Source: Erinaceus europaeus
Taxonomy: Eukaryota > Chordata > Mammalia > Eulipotyphla > Erinaceidae
Direction of reading: 5' to 3'
DNA length: 64,000 nt
NCBI RefSeq assembly: GCF_950295315.1
Contig: NC_080171.1
Coordinates: 92,427,516-92,491,515, forward strand
The notes below the pieces were generated by a model. The model had not been told where the DNA came from. It did not search any database and saw only the letters and a program-made list of their open reading frames with translations. The position numbers were made by a program, and so were the translations under genes. Positions 1 to 11,189 of this stretch are shown in pieces. Within the stretch, counting starts at the first letter, position 1. Every line of letters starts with the position of its first letter.

Positions 1-85
1 AGCAGTGGATTCGTGGTGCCTGCACTATGAATCTATTGCTCCTGGAGCCATTCCCCCAACCACCAAAAAAAAAAAAAAATTCTGT
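1..85 (-). mobile_element. SINE-A long-form tail fragment, palindromic
   Basis: Bases about 20-60 read as the antisense long-form SINE-A tail (tgcctgcactatgaatc, then ttgctcctggagcc). The first 19 bases are the same tail in sense orientation, so the two make an imperfect palindrome. An A-run follows at 65-79. The copy is cut by the window edge. Confidence 0.6.
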
Positions 86-382
86 CCCTTTCTCTCTCTT
101 TCCTCTCTTCTTCTTGTACAATTATGACGCAAATGCTCCTTTTAATATTATCCCATAATTATCTTCATTTGTTTTTGTTCTTTGTTATTTTTCTTATTGT
201 TTCTTCTGCCCTACCCTCCAACTTACCACTTAGAGTTTTAACTTCTGTTTTTCTGCTGGCCATTTCTTCAGTCATGATATTCTTTACCATTCTTATTTCT
301 ATTATGAATCCTCTCATACTTTCTGTGATTATTGGATTTTCCTTCTATTGAACTATTTCCGTGAGCATCCTTAAGATCATTG
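86..382. other. T-rich sequence, possibly antisense L1
   Basis: AT-rich, pyrimidine-biased sequence that continues across the SINE at 399-670. The T-rich character suggests the antisense of an L1 5' or ORF1 region, but I find no diagnostic motif. The 75-residue open frame here is hydrophobic because of T-rich codons and is not credible as a gene. Confidence 0.3.
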
Positions 383-398
383 CTTTGATGTTTTCTTT

Positions 399-670
399 TT
401 ATTTATTTATTTTATTTATTTATTCCCTTTTTGTTGCCCTTGTTGTTTTATTGTTGTTGTTGTCGTCGTTGTTGGATAGCACAGAGAGAAATGGAGAGAG
501 GAGGGGAAGACAGAGAGGAGGAGAGAAAGATAGACACCTGCAGACCTACTTCACCGCCTGTGAAGGGACTCCCCTGCAGGTGGGGAGCCGGGGTTCGAAC
601 CGGGATCCTTATGCCGGTCCTTGTGCTTTGTGCCACCTGCGCTTAACCCGCTGTGCTACAGCCCGACTCC
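399..670 (-). mobile_element. SINE-A, full length, antisense
   Basis: Reads in reverse from a TTTATT-rich tail through the GTTGTT block, the purine block, the conserved core and a tRNA-like head ending in 'cccgactccc'. Flanked by an imperfect 16-bp target-site duplication CTTTGAYGTYTTCTTT (383-398 and 671-686), 14 of 16 identical. The B-box region 'gttcgaacc' is intact. Confidence 0.9.
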
Positions 671-686
671 CTTTGACGTCTTCTTT

Positions 687-2155
687 AGGTATTAGATAGC
701 TATGCTGGATTTGGGGTTTTCTTCAAGTTGCTATCTTGGTTCATCAGTGTGGGTCACTTCCTCTGAGACTTCATGAAGACCTGGATCAGGGGTCTGTACT
801 TGAGCAGGCCTATGAAGTGAGCAAAAATTCTCAGGCACAAGTGCTTGACAGAGGCTATAGCACTAAGGTCAACCTAGATAGCAATCAACAAAGGGTTCAA
901 TGTTCCAAACACTTAGCAGTCACTAGGTTTCTGTGGGGTTCAGGTCTGAAAGGAGATCGGGGTCTTAGTCCAGGTAATGACAACTTTTACACCTTGGGGC
1001 TGGCAGAGAATAGAGTCTGGTAGAATGTTAGCTGGCAAGGGAGCAGAGCAATCAGTCAGGTCTCCTTACTGACTGGGTACACCTTGGGAGGTCTGCAGGC
1101 CACTTGTTGACTATAAGGGTACTGGTTGCTTACTAGCAGTCGGGTGTGGGCTGATAAGTGCATGGTCTGTTTTTTTTCGGCCAGGAGTTAGCCATCTTGG
1201 TAAATATCTCTGAGTTTCCAACTAAATCTTCTGCTAGCTAAGGGTGGAATATTCCTGGATCTGTCCCTAGGGTCTGTTAGATTCTAATATCGCCTCTATT
1301 ATTCCACCTCTCAGCATAGCTGTGGTAGTCCTCAGGAGATTTGATGTCAGGACCTCCTACTTGTTCACAGCTTCCAGTTTCTTGTTTTCTATTGTAAGCA
1401 AAAATAATAATAATAATAATAATACAAAGATTAGGTCACTGGTTACTCAGCACAGATCAAAGTCTGTACCACATAGATCCCTGCCCAGTCATGGTCTACC
1501 TTCACACACTTTTCTTCTTGGGGAAGAATATTTCCTCATGTTCTTGTACCTGAAGACCTCTTGTCTGTTGCTGTGGAAGATTGCCTGTGTTTCATGTCCA
1601 TTTCTATATGGGTCAGTCAATGAACTATAGCCCTGCTTTACTTGAGGTACGAGGAAAATACAGGTCCTTCTCATGTAACTTTGCCCCTCCCTCTGACATT
1701 TTTTAAAACAAGATGTTCCTTCAGAAAACCAGTATTGCAAGCTTAAAAAAAGAGAAACTATAAGAGTCTAATTGATCTGGATATTATAAGGAAGAAAAGA
1801 AAATGAGAAAAGAGATCCAATTATATCTGAGTGGGTTCCTTTGCCACGGTTTGTCAGAAAGGAAAATACAGAAAGTAGAGAACTCATCTCAGATACTAGA
1901 TTTAGCTATGAGAGGAGATAAGCTGAACTTTCTCAGTTGTTCTGTTATAGACTAAAACAGTGTCAGCTAAGAATGTTAGTATATCACAGGAACTTCCCTG
2001 AAAGGTAAAAGCAAAAGTGGACAAAATACTTCACGTAGATAGTACATTTGCTTTTCCATGCATGTGACCCAGACTTGAGCCTAGTACCCTTTTAAGAATA
2101 TATGTGGACATTATTATAAGTGTACTAAAATTATGTAAAAATTAATTTTCTATAT
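687..2155. other. No gene; unassigned, possibly old L1
   Basis: Moderately AT-rich sequence continuous with 86-382 before the SINE inserted. It holds an AAT microsatellite at about 1401-1423. Open frames are at most 102 residues and lack recognisable domains. Nothing functional can be supported. Confidence 0.4.
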
Positions 2156-4265
2156 TTTCTTATTTATTTATTTATTTATTTAAAAAGGAGATATTAACAA
2201 AACCATTGGATAAGAGGGGTACAACTCTACACAATTCCCACCACCAGATCTCCGTATCCCGTCCCCTTCCCTGATAGCCTTCCTATTCTTTAACCCTCTT
2301 TCCTATTCTTTAACCCAAGGTCATTGTGGGTTACAGAAGGTGGAAGGTCTGGCTTCTGTAATTGCTTCCCGGTGAACATGGGCATTGACAGGTCGATCCA
2401 TACTCCCAGCCTGTCTCTCTCTTTCCCTAGTAGGGTGGGGCTCTGGGGAAGCGGAGCTCCAGGACACATTGGTGAGGTCATCTGTGCAGGGAAGTCTGGT
2501 CAGCATTATGGTAGCATCTGGAACCTGGTGGCTGAAAAGAGAGTTAACATACAAAGCCAAACAAATTATTGAACAATCATGAACCTAAAGGCTGGAATAG
2601 TGCAGATGATGTGTTGGGGGCCCTCCATTTTGTGGATAGCTAGTAAGCATATTTTAGTTATATTCCAAAGGGCCTGTAGCTATACTATTTTTTTGTTTGT
2701 TTGTTTGTTTGGTTTTTTCCCCTGAGTCTGAAATCTGATATGCTGGTGGATCCAAGTTATTGTCTGAAGAGGTGATGTCATGGCTAGAAAAGGGACAGAA
2801 AGCTGGATCAGGGAAGAGAGTAGCTCCCTAAAATGGGAAAGGGGTGTAAATATTGTTGACTGTAAACCCCATCGATTTGATTTGGTTTGGGGCCCATATT
2901 CAGCTTAGGAGCCTATGTGACCTCTGCATCCCTGTAGATCTGAGTTCACATTCTGTGATCATCAGTAGGAACATTCCAAGCTGCCCCAATATCGACCCAT
3001 CTTCCTCAGGTGTTGCATAGAGTATGTTGTCCATCCTCTCTTTGGAGGATGGAACATTCTCTACCGTTGTTGATCCAAGTTGAGGGCAAGGTCCTATGGG
3101 GGCCCACAAAGGGGTCTATTTTGTTGTTCCTGATAGAGATGACTGGTAACAATGGAGAGAGAGATTTATTTGAGGTCTAGACCCATCATGTCTGTTTGGG
3201 AATCTCAGGACTCCGCGATTAGGGCCCCAGCTGGTGGAATGGCCTGATAGTGACTAAAGAGTCATCGTTAAAGTATGCCAGTCTCTTGCCCTTATTCAGC
3301 TTTTGCAGTCCTTGCTTTGCTAAGGTTAGCTTTGGGGTGAGTGAGAGAACTGTAATAGGAGGTAGGTGAGGAGGGCATCTAAGTCTAAGTGGATGCTATT
3401 TCATTATGAACTTGATACTCACTAAAGACTATTGTGTATTTTTGCTTTCAGGTATATATTTTGCCCTAATTTATGGATACATATGCTCTAACAGGACCTG
3501 GCCTATATCTAGGTTTTGGGAATTTGTCAGGAAGTGAACCTCCTAGAATGGAATTAGAGAATATTATGAAAGGAAATGTCTCACCCGAGTAATGAAGCTA
3601 AAGGGTTGTCATTCTACACCTGAAGCCTCTGGACACAGTCTGAAGTGAAGCATGCTGAGGTGGTACTCATTGCGTTGATATGGTTGTGATCGGCAGATGC
3701 AACGTTATTTGGTATGAATTGAGAGAAGCATGCAGGAAAGTGTGCCCCACCATAGAGGTTCCAGGACTGGGGGAAATATAGGCTCTATAGTGGAAATGTG
3801 AGGTTTCTGCTGTCTTAGGGTTCAAGAAGACAATAGATATTGTTATCATCACATTATTTAGTAATTGGGTTAACTTTGAAAAATCCCTTTGTTAGAATTT
3901 GCTGTATCATATCCAAACACCACCATAATTTATATCCTTTGACATTATTTTTATATAGCTGTGCCACTGGTTGCTTCTGTTCTCCCTGGTCTAGGCTTTT
4001 GAGAGAGTCAACATATCAAAGACTCAGCCTATGTATTAAAAAACACAGTCTGTGCTTTAGAGACATAAAATCAATTTTCCCCTCTCATATTAATTAAATA
4101 GTGATTTATATGACTACAAATTAATAGGAGTGTACATAAACACCATTCCCACCACCAAAAGACTGTGTCCCATTCCACCCACCCACCCACCCCTGCCGCC
4201 CTGGGAAGCTGAATATCCACCCTCACCCTCACCCCAGGGTTTTTACTTTGGTGCCCTACTCCAGA
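2156..4265 (-). mobile_element. L1-like long 3' UTR, antisense
   Basis: A 2.1-kb block starting from a TTTATT tail and 'attaacaaaaccattgg'. It shares the 'ccatactcccag' and 'tctggcttctgtaattgctt' modules with copies at 6785, 11190, 18135, 26395, 33600 and 52346. The distal part includes a CCACCC tract and 'tttactttggtg', which also occurs in the L1 3' end at 34590. No ORF2 protein is visible, so it looks like a 5'-truncated LINE made of 3' UTR only. An LTR is the main alternative, but the sense strand ends in an A-rich AATAAA-type tail, which favours LINE. Confidence 0.6.
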
Positions 4266-4377
4266 AAATTATTAAGAGGCTACATGTTCTAGTCAATTCT
4301 GTTTATCCTAAAATGTGCCACACACTCAAGCAAATTTCTTTATCAGTTGCTATATATTAAGATCTTTAATTTAGGTG

Positions 4378-4440
4378 TGTGTTGCGTGTGTGTGTGTGTG
4401 TGTGTGTGTGTGCCTGCCTGTGTGTGGTGTGTGTGTGTGT
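4378..4440. repeat. (TG)n microsatellite
   Basis: Interrupted GT repeat with 'gcctgcctg' and 'ggtg' interruptions. Confidence 0.95.
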
Positions 4441-4444
4441 CTGT

Positions 4445-4610
4445 AACTGGGGCCTACCGTATGTGCAACTTTAACATTCCTGGTCACTTTTCTCATTCAG
4501 ATATAGAGGCAGAAAGAGGGAGAGATCCTGCAGTATAAAAACTTCTTCCATTGTTGGAGCACCTCCCATGTGTAGCCATGGCTTGAATGTAGACATCCTA
4601 CAGGCATCCT
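4445..4610 (-). mobile_element. Old SINE-F-like copy, antisense
   Basis: Contains the antisense SINE-F purine stretch (gaggcagaaagaggg) and a degraded 'cttcttccattgttggagc', the equivalent of the family's 'gaagcttcctccaatgcag'. Strongly diverged. Confidence 0.4.
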
Positions 4611-4911
4611 ACAAAGTGAGCTGTCTCTTTGGTACTAATTATGATCATTTACAGCCTTTTGCCACTTACAGTAACTATTACTTATTCCAGTGCATTATAC
4701 TCAGAAAGATTCACAGGAAAAGACTTTGTCAAAGACTTTATACGTACAAGTTTATCATGAAACTTGGGATAAAAAAATCTCAGAGCTTACAAGACAAAAA
4801 AATTGACTCTTAAAAGTTACCAACAAGAGGTCAAGATATTTGTACATGAGAATGAATGAACTGATGAGGATAAATATAATTTTTTTCATGTAGTGGTATC
4901 AATACGTCTTC

Positions 4912-5053
4912 TGCTTTTTAATAAATTTTATTAGATTTAATAATGGTTAATAAGATTGTAGGATAACAGGGATACTATTCCACACAATTCCCTCCACCAG
5001 AGTTCCATATCCCATCCCTTTCATTGGAAGTTTCCCTATTCTTTATGCCTCTG
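4912..5053 (-). mobile_element. L1-like 3' end fragment, antisense
   Basis: 'taataaattttattagattt' then 'acacaattccctccaccag' and 'tattctttatgcctctg' match the terminal 140 bp of the L1-like 3' UTR, but with a different distal module (gattgtaggataacagg). It appears to be another subfamily. Confidence 0.6.
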
Positions 5054-5404
5054 ATGAATATAATTTCTAATGATTTTGTATTTTAAAATGAGGATTTCCC
5101 TTTCCAAAATTTAAGAATTTTCCCCTTGTTTGAGCTGACTTAACCTGCAACAATTACATCTTTATGTAAGTAAAACACAAACACTTATTTTGTTCTCTTC
5201 CTGATATCATCAAATGTGAAAACTTTCAGTAAGCTTATTTCTCCTGGGAATGTGTGTTTGCATAAATCAAGGAAGAACTTTTATCTTTCCCTGTAATAGA
5301 AACCAACTGATTATATTTTCCAGAGCTTTGACTTAAGTATTAGAGGCCATACTGTTCCAGGCATAAAGATTGATCTCAGAGACAACAAAGAAGAAAACAG
5401 CCCA
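5054..5404. other. Unique sequence, nothing recognised
   Basis: AT-rich unique DNA without long frames, RNA-gene motifs or repeats that I recognise. Confidence 0.4.
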
Positions 5405-5409
5405 ATATC

Positions 5410-5552
5410 TTTTTTTTTTTTCTAGATTTTTTTTTTTAACCAGTACACTGCCCAGCTCTGGCATATGGTGGTGCAGGGGACTAAACTTGAGACCTGAGAG
5501 CCTCAGTCATGGGAGTCTGTTTGCATAACCATTATGCTATCTCCCCTGCCCA
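5410..5552 (-). mobile_element. SINE-D, antisense
   Basis: Poly-T start, 'tggtggtgcaggggact', 'gcctcagtcatgggagtctg', 'ttgcataaccattatgctat'. The words 'cagcccaatatctt' at about 5398 and 5551 flank it and look like a TSD. Confidence 0.75.
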
Positions 5553-5564
5553 ACAGCCCAATAT

Positions 5565-6500
5565 CTTACTCTCCATTCTACTGAGAGAACAATGTAAGTA
5601 GCTTCTTGGCAGGTCCTGAAATTCCAGGGGAAGTTTTGGGAACCTCAAGAAGAAGGATTAACCCCCAAATATAGATATTACAGATGGATTCTGATGGTGA
5701 GATTTGACCTGCCTCCTGGATCCTGAGAGACTACTGAGAACTCCAACTAAAATTCCTTTACAAGGATTCCTCCACAAAGTAAATAGAAAGAACTGGTATG
5801 GTTATCTCTGGTTCTTACTGTGCTTCTGCAAAATAACCAGCCAACTTGATGGCAACTAACCTCATTTGCAAATGAACTACTTATACTGTGATTATTTGTG
5901 AGAATTGGGATGAAGGCAGAGAAAAACACTTGTTTCAGTAACATACGTTGTGAATATCAGATTCAGATCCTCTAAACATTTTTGAAGTGTTTTCTTTGGC
6001 CTATAAATACCTGAACAAATCTTAAATGTTTCTGCTATCTGGCTATAGCCTTCCAAGTTAACATTTCCAGTTTTTCTCACTTGGGTTGGTTAGCAACTGG
6101 TTATTAAATAAAAATGGTCTCTTATGAAACCATACAAACTGGAGCTAGGGCTCTTGATACAGACTTCAGACAATTCATTACAGTGACTATACCTGGATAG
6201 GACTCAAGGCTAAGTCCTTTTTTATTTTTCTTTTCTTTTTAAATATCTGATAATCTAATAAACATTGCAACTCAAGAAAATTTGTTATCTGAAGATGCAT
6301 CATCTCTGCCTTCTAGAAATCTCCTCCATTGGTTGCCCTTAAATTCCTCAGCTGAATTTTTTCACTTGGCACTATTTTTATTTTTTATATTTATTAATTG
6401 ATTGATTGTCACCAAGGTTATTGCTGATGTTGAAAGCATCACAGTATCCAAGTGAGCTATTTCTCCAGCCCTCAATTGCACAACTAAACAGCAATAAAAA
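5565..6500. other. Unique sequence, nothing recognised
   Basis: Mostly unique DNA. A diverged antisense SINE tail ('caagtgagctatttctccag') ends near 6472. Small open frames lack family features. Confidence 0.4.
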
Positions 6501-6507
6501 GTCTGTT

Positions 6508-6690
6508 CCAGGGCCCAAAAAATAGCTCTCTGAGTAGGGTTCCTGCTTTGTCATGTGTGTAACCCAGGTTGGTCTCCTGGCACCACTTAGTAGTGTGGTA
6601 GTGCCACAGTTCTGAGACTGTGGTCTCAATCTCTCTCTCTCTCTCAATATATATATATATATATAGTGGAGTGGGTGAGACCTTGGTTAG
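6508..6690 (+). mobile_element. SINE-F-like copy with (CT)n(AT)n tail
   Basis: Head 'aaaaaatagctctctgagta', then 'tgctttgtcatgtgtgtaac' and 'ccaggttggtctcctggcac'. A CT repeat (6631-6646) and an AT repeat (6647-6664) replace the usual tail. Confidence 0.55.
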
Positions 6691-6784
6691 TTTAAAAAAA
6701 AAGTCTTGCCCCTCCTTTAAAAGCTGTTCTTTTAGTGTTTGACTTTCTGTGGCACCAGATAGCAGACCCACATTTTTTTTTAAT

Positions 6785-7740
6785 TGATTTAATTAAGAAC
6801 GAAAAGTCCGTTGGATAAGAGGGGTACAATTTCACACAATTACCACCACCTGAGTTCTGCATCCCATTCCCTTCTTTGGAAGCTTTCTTATTCTTTATCC
6901 CTCTGGGAGTATGGACCCAGGATCATTATGGGTGTGCAAAAGGTGGAAGATCTGGCTTCTGTACTGGACATGGGTGTTGGCAGGTCGATCCATACTCCCA
7001 GTCTCTTTCTATCTTTCCCTAGTGGGGTAGGGCTCTGGAGAGGTGGGGTTCAAGGACACATTGGTGAGGTCATCTGCCCTGGGAAGTCAGGTTGGCTTCA
7101 TAGTAGCATCTGAAATGTGGTGGCTGAAAAGTAGTAATATATAAAGCAGAACAAATTGTTTAGTGATCAGGAGCCTAAACGTAAGAATATAGAAGATGAA
7201 ATTTGGGCTCTCCATTTTGGGAAAAGTTAGGAAGTCTACTTTAGGTGTATTCCAAGGGGCCCATGACTTTACTAATTCTTGCTTGAGCCCGACAGCTAAC
7301 ATTCAGGTGGGCTAAAGGTATTGTTGGAGGAGATGGTGTCAGAGTTGGGAATAAGACTAGAAAGCTGGATCAGGGAAGAGAGTAGCTCCCAAATATGGGA
7401 CAAGTATATAAATACCATTAACTGTAAACCCCATCGATCTGCTCTGGGGCCCATATTCAGCACAGGAGCCTGTATAACCTCTGCATCTCTGTAGGTCTGA
7501 GCTCACATTTCATGGTCATAGCTAGGAACATTCTAGCTTGCACTCATTACAAGACCAATCTTCCTCAAGTGACAGAGTATGTTGACCCAGTCTCCCTTCG
7601 GAGAGTGGGACAGTCCTTAATATTGTTGACCCACATTTAGGGCAAGGTCCTGGAGAGGCCCACAACTGGATCCACTATGTTGTTCCTGATGGAGATGACT
7701 AGTGATGGTGACAGAGAGGGATCTGTTAGAGGGCAGACCC
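6785..7740 (-). mobile_element. L1-like 3' UTR, antisense
   Basis: Follows the 2156-4265 copy module for module up to 'gggcagacccactaag', including 'ctggatcagggaagagagta' and 'aaccccatcgat'. It ends earlier than that copy, consistent with 5' truncation of the inserted LINE. Confidence 0.6.
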
Positions 7741-7799
7741 ACTAAGAAGAGAAGGTTCAGATTCAGACATTGTACCAAAGCCTTCCTGGTGGCATCTCA

Positions 7800-8010
7800 G
7801 CATCCTCATCATTATCACCTTTATTGCCATTTGGAGACACCTAGGGAATAGGGTATCACTTGGCAGTTAACTTTTTCCAGGTGAGGAATCAGAAGATCAG
7901 AGAGGTTGAGGATCCTTCCCGTGGTCACTCAGCTAATGCACAAGAGAGGGGTCCTCTGTCCAAAGCATTTTTCCAAGGCTTGGCTAGTGATCAGTGGTAG
8001 AACTGAAAGT
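7800..8010 (-). mobile_element. MIR, antisense, diverged
   Basis: 'tgaggaatcagaagatcaga' followed by 'gaggttgaggatccttcccg' and 'tggtcactcagctaatgcac' match the antisense of the MIR core. Confidence 0.6.
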
Positions 8011-8612
8011 TTACTAAAGCTTTTTCACACAGAGGTATTACATGCTCGATCAGCTTACATTCCTTCTGATTAAATCAAGGAAAGGCTTAGGTTTGTTTGT
8101 TTTTTTCTAATCTCCTTCTAAAAGTTCTCTGATGTGTGCAATGTCTTGTCTAAAAAGAGAACCGATGATAGTATCTAGCTAGAATTTAATTACAGCATTT
8201 TGCTTTCCAGTTATTTATTAGTATGGAAATGAGGCTGACTTCCCATGCTGTAGACATTTAAATGCTCTTCAAAAAATTGTTTTGGTTATTATAAGTGAAC
8301 AGACTCATAGGAAAATATTAAGTCAACAGTATTGTGGTTAGTTTATTGAAATGGCAAAAATGTGAGATTCAGGACCTGAAGACAGAGGAATAGTCTTGAA
8401 ATAAGAAGCAACTTAAGACTGGAGGTCAAAATTCATTGTCTAATCTGGCCTCTTCAATCTCACAGAGCCCCTCTCCCTTCTGTTTTTTTTTTTTTTTTGG
8501 GGGGGGGCTGCATAACCCTGGACACACAGCAAGAGCTCAGCTTTTCCTTTATTCTGCCCTTATTGTCCTAAATTCTTCCATTTCAAGGGGATTTCTATCT
8601 TTGCTTACAAGT

Positions 8613-8656
<44 letters not shown>

Positions 8657-8952
8657 TCCAATTAAATGGCAGGCAACTTTTCAGTCTACTAAAAACCTGT
8701 TGGGTCCTAAAAGTAGCTCCCCTTTCCTGGCCCAGTTCCCAGAAGGGAGGGATATATTCTTCCCTGATCTTAGTGAAAACTCTGAAGTACAGCTCTATAC
8801 TTGTTCCTGGAAAGTTCTCTTCCATCTACCTGCTTTTCTCAGGGCTACATATTTGTCCAGTGTGGTGGTGTGAGTGGCCTTAAGCTATCCTTCTATAGGT
8901 TCTTAAAAAGAAAATGGAAAATAAACAGTTTCTACTTGAAATGCTCTAAGCA
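8010..8952. other. Unique sequence with homopolymers and (CA)n
   Basis: No gene seen. A T13-18/G9 homopolymer junction lies near 8482-8507 and a pure CA repeat at 8613-8654. The 145-residue open frame crossing both is an artefact of those repeats. Confidence 0.5.
8613..8654. repeat. (CA)n microsatellite
   Basis: About 21 uninterrupted CA units; long enough to be length-polymorphic. Confidence 0.97.
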
Positions 8953-8954
8953 GT

Positions 8955-9042
8955 GGACCTGGAAGTGGTGCAGTGGGTATAGCAATGAAATCATAAGCAT
9001 CAGGTTCCAAGTTTGATCCCCATCATCACATATGCCAGAATG
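8955..9042 (+). mobile_element. SINE-C, 5' part, split by SINE-A
   Basis: 'ggaagtggtgcagtgggtat' followed by 'ccaagtttgatccccatcat'. It is interrupted at 9053 by the SINE-A insertion, with only a few bases continuing after 9326. Confidence 0.7.
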
Positions 9043-9053
9043 CTGGTCTATCT

Positions 9054-9315
9054 TTTTTTTTTATATTTATTTATTTATTCTCTTTTGTTGCCCTTGTTGT
9101 TTTATTGTTGTCATTGTTGGATAGGACAGAGAGAAATGGAGAGAGGAGGGGAAGACAGAGAGGGGGAGAGAAAGATAGACACCTGCAGACCTGCTTCATC
9201 GCCTGTGAAGCGACTCCCCTGCAGGTGGGGAGCTGGGGCTCAAACCGGGATCATTAAGTTGGTCCTTGAGCTTTGCGCCACGTGTGCTTAACCCGCTGCG
9301 CTAGCGCCCGACTCC
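9054..9315 (-). mobile_element. SINE-A, full length, antisense, nested
   Basis: Well-conserved copy (core 'cctgcagacctgcttcatcg', head end 'gctagcgcccgactcc'). A perfect 11-bp TSD, CTGGTCTATCT, lies at 9043-9053 and 9316-9326. It sits inside a SINE-C, so it is younger than that copy. Confidence 0.95.
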
Positions 9316-9535
9316 CTGGTCTATCTAACTATCCTAAGTAAATGAATTTTTGAAAAGACATTCATCAGGCAAAGACTCTGGATCTGGGGTCCCAATGGAA
9401 GAATATCTAATTTGCTGTGTGATTCCTGTGTGGGACCCTCCCTTTTCTAGATCTTACTTTTCAAAAACTGTTGGTCTAAGATATCCTTTTTTAAAAAATA
9501 AGATCTCCTTTTTTAAATTAAAAAAATCATTTTGA

Positions 9536-9880
9536 GGGGCCTTGGCAGTAGCTCAGCTGGTTAAGCGGATATGGCGCAAAGTGCCAGGGCCAGCATAAGG
9601 ATCCCAGTTGGAACTCCTGGCTCCCCACCTACCGGGAGGGGCGCTTCACAAGCAGTGAAGCAGGTCTGCAGGTGTCTATCTGTCTCTCCCCCTCTTTGTC
9701 TTCCCCTCCTCTCTTGGTTTCTCTCTGTCCTATCCAACAACAACAACAACAGCTATGACAACAATAGCAATAACAACTACAACAAGCGCAACAAGGGAAA
9801 CAAAATGGGAAAACCAGCCTCCAGGAGCAGTGGATTCGTGGTGCAGGCACAGAGCCCCAGTGATAACCCTGAAGGCAAAT
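9536..9880 (+). mobile_element. SINE-A, long form, sense
   Basis: tRNA-like head (tagctcagctggttaagcgg), core, CAACAACAAC block, and the extra module 'gcctccaggagcagtggatt' to 'agtgataaccctgaaggcaa'. This copy shows the complete order of SINE-A modules. Confidence 0.9.
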
Positions 9881-9995
9881 ATACATATATATATTTGATT
9901 AGTAGTGGGTTACAAGACTGTAAGATTTTTGCAGTGTATAATTCTATACCATACCCATCACCAAATTATGTGTTAGATTTCATCTTAAATATTTC
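9881..9995 (-). mobile_element. Possible L1-like 3' end fragment
   Basis: 'tgattagtagtgggttacaa' and 'gtgtataattctatacca' resemble the terminal module of the 4912-5053 copy. Short and diverged. Confidence 0.35.
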
Positions 9996-10449
9996 CTGAC
10001 TTTTGGAGAAAGAAAGGAGAGTCAGTTAAATTGACACAAGTTCTTCCAGGAAGAAAGAAGAGACCAGATGGAGGGGAAGTTACACAAAACAAAAATAAAA
10101 ACAAACAAAAGCAAGCTAGAAGAAAAACCTTAAGTTCTGCCTTCTCCACAGATCAGATAATTTTTCCCCATCAAAGGTACTCTATTAATGTCAGTTCAGT
10201 GAAAAATACATATATACAAAAATAAACTTGTTGATAGATGCAAAGTTTGTTATCATTATAGTAATAAAGTGATGTTGGAATCATCTATTAAATTGTGCAT
10301 TTATAAGACAAAGTCAATTTCAGTTTGTATGGGAAAGAATAATTTTCATTATTACCACTTTTCTATAGTTTATAGATCTTTGAAATAGTCTAATCATGAA
10401 CAGTGACAGACTCAGGTCCCCAATGATAATTCTTTTCAAAGAACACTTT
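9996..10449. other. Unique sequence, nothing recognised
   Basis: A-rich at 10085-10130; otherwise unremarkable unique DNA. Confidence 0.4.
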
Positions 10450-10580
10450 GTGACCTGGGAGGTGGTGCAGTTGGTAAAGCTTTGGGTTCTCAAGCATGAG
10501 ATCCTGAGTCCACTCCCTGGAAATGTATATGGTTTGGTTCTTTCTCCACTAAGTAAGTAAACAAATATTTTTAAAAGACA
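10450..10580 (+). mobile_element. SINE-C, sense
   Basis: 'gacctgggaggtggtgcagt' head, 'tctcaagcatgagatcctga', and a TAAGTAAGTAAACA tail. Confidence 0.8.
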
Positions 10581-10619
10581 TTTAATAAAGCTCCACCATT
10601 TTTCATCTAAAAATATAAT

Positions 10620-11070
10620 CTGTCTCTAATGGCTAATATTTTGGGAGTGTTTGCTATGTGTCAGACACTGTTCTAAGTATTTATAAGGAAATTTACAAAG
10701 GCCTGCAGTGAATAACTGATTAAAATCCAGCATCCTCACTGTATGTCAGCCAAGAGTCAGAAAATATTTGGCTTGGTTCTGTGAAGAGGTCACATTGTTT
10801 GTTTTTTTCTGGTTTTTAACAGTGCTTTTTAACAGTTATCTCCTTTTAAAAAATATTTTATTTTAATGAGAGATAGATATACAGAGCACTGCTCAGCTCT
10901 GGGTTTTGGTGATGCTGGCATTGAACCTGGGACCTCAGAGGCTCAAGCATGAAAAATTTTTGTGTACTCACTATGCTGTCCCTCCAGTCCAATTCTTGTC
11001 TCTTTTAATCCTCACCATGGCCTGATGGTAGACCCTACTGTACATGAGCAAGCATTACAGATGCCATCTT
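10620..11070 (-). mobile_element. MIR, antisense, split by SINE-D
   Basis: 'tgctatgtgtcagacactgt' followed by 'tctaagtatttataagg' is a MIR core signature. 'ctcttttaatcctcaccatg' after 10998 appears to continue it beyond the SINE-D. Confidence 0.55.
10843..10990 (-). mobile_element. SINE-D, antisense
   Basis: 'cagagcactgctcagctctg', 'ttgaacctgggacctcagag' and 'tgctgtccctccagtcc'. Interrupts a MIR. Confidence 0.8.
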
Positions 11071-11189
11071 GCTCTCCACATAGATACTTTTTTACCAGAA
11101 TTTTGTCAACTAGACCACCAGGAAACAATGAAGTTGTTATGGAGACCATAGGGTCTGTTTACTGTTTACTGACTGTCTCCAAGGTTTTG

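Noticed and set aside
2156..7740. CRISPR-like or satellite array from repeated modules
   Set aside because: The repeated words belong to dispersed, separately inserted L1-like 3' ends on both strands, not a regular array.
8436..8873. 145-codon plus-strand frame with a TH repeat
   Set aside because: The histidine/threonine run is the CA microsatellite and the F/G run is a homopolymer; the rest is unique DNA without coding features.
9536..9620. tRNA gene at a SINE head
   Set aside because: A and B boxes belong to the SINE promoter; the arms do not form a full cloverleaf and the sequence recurs in every SINE-A.
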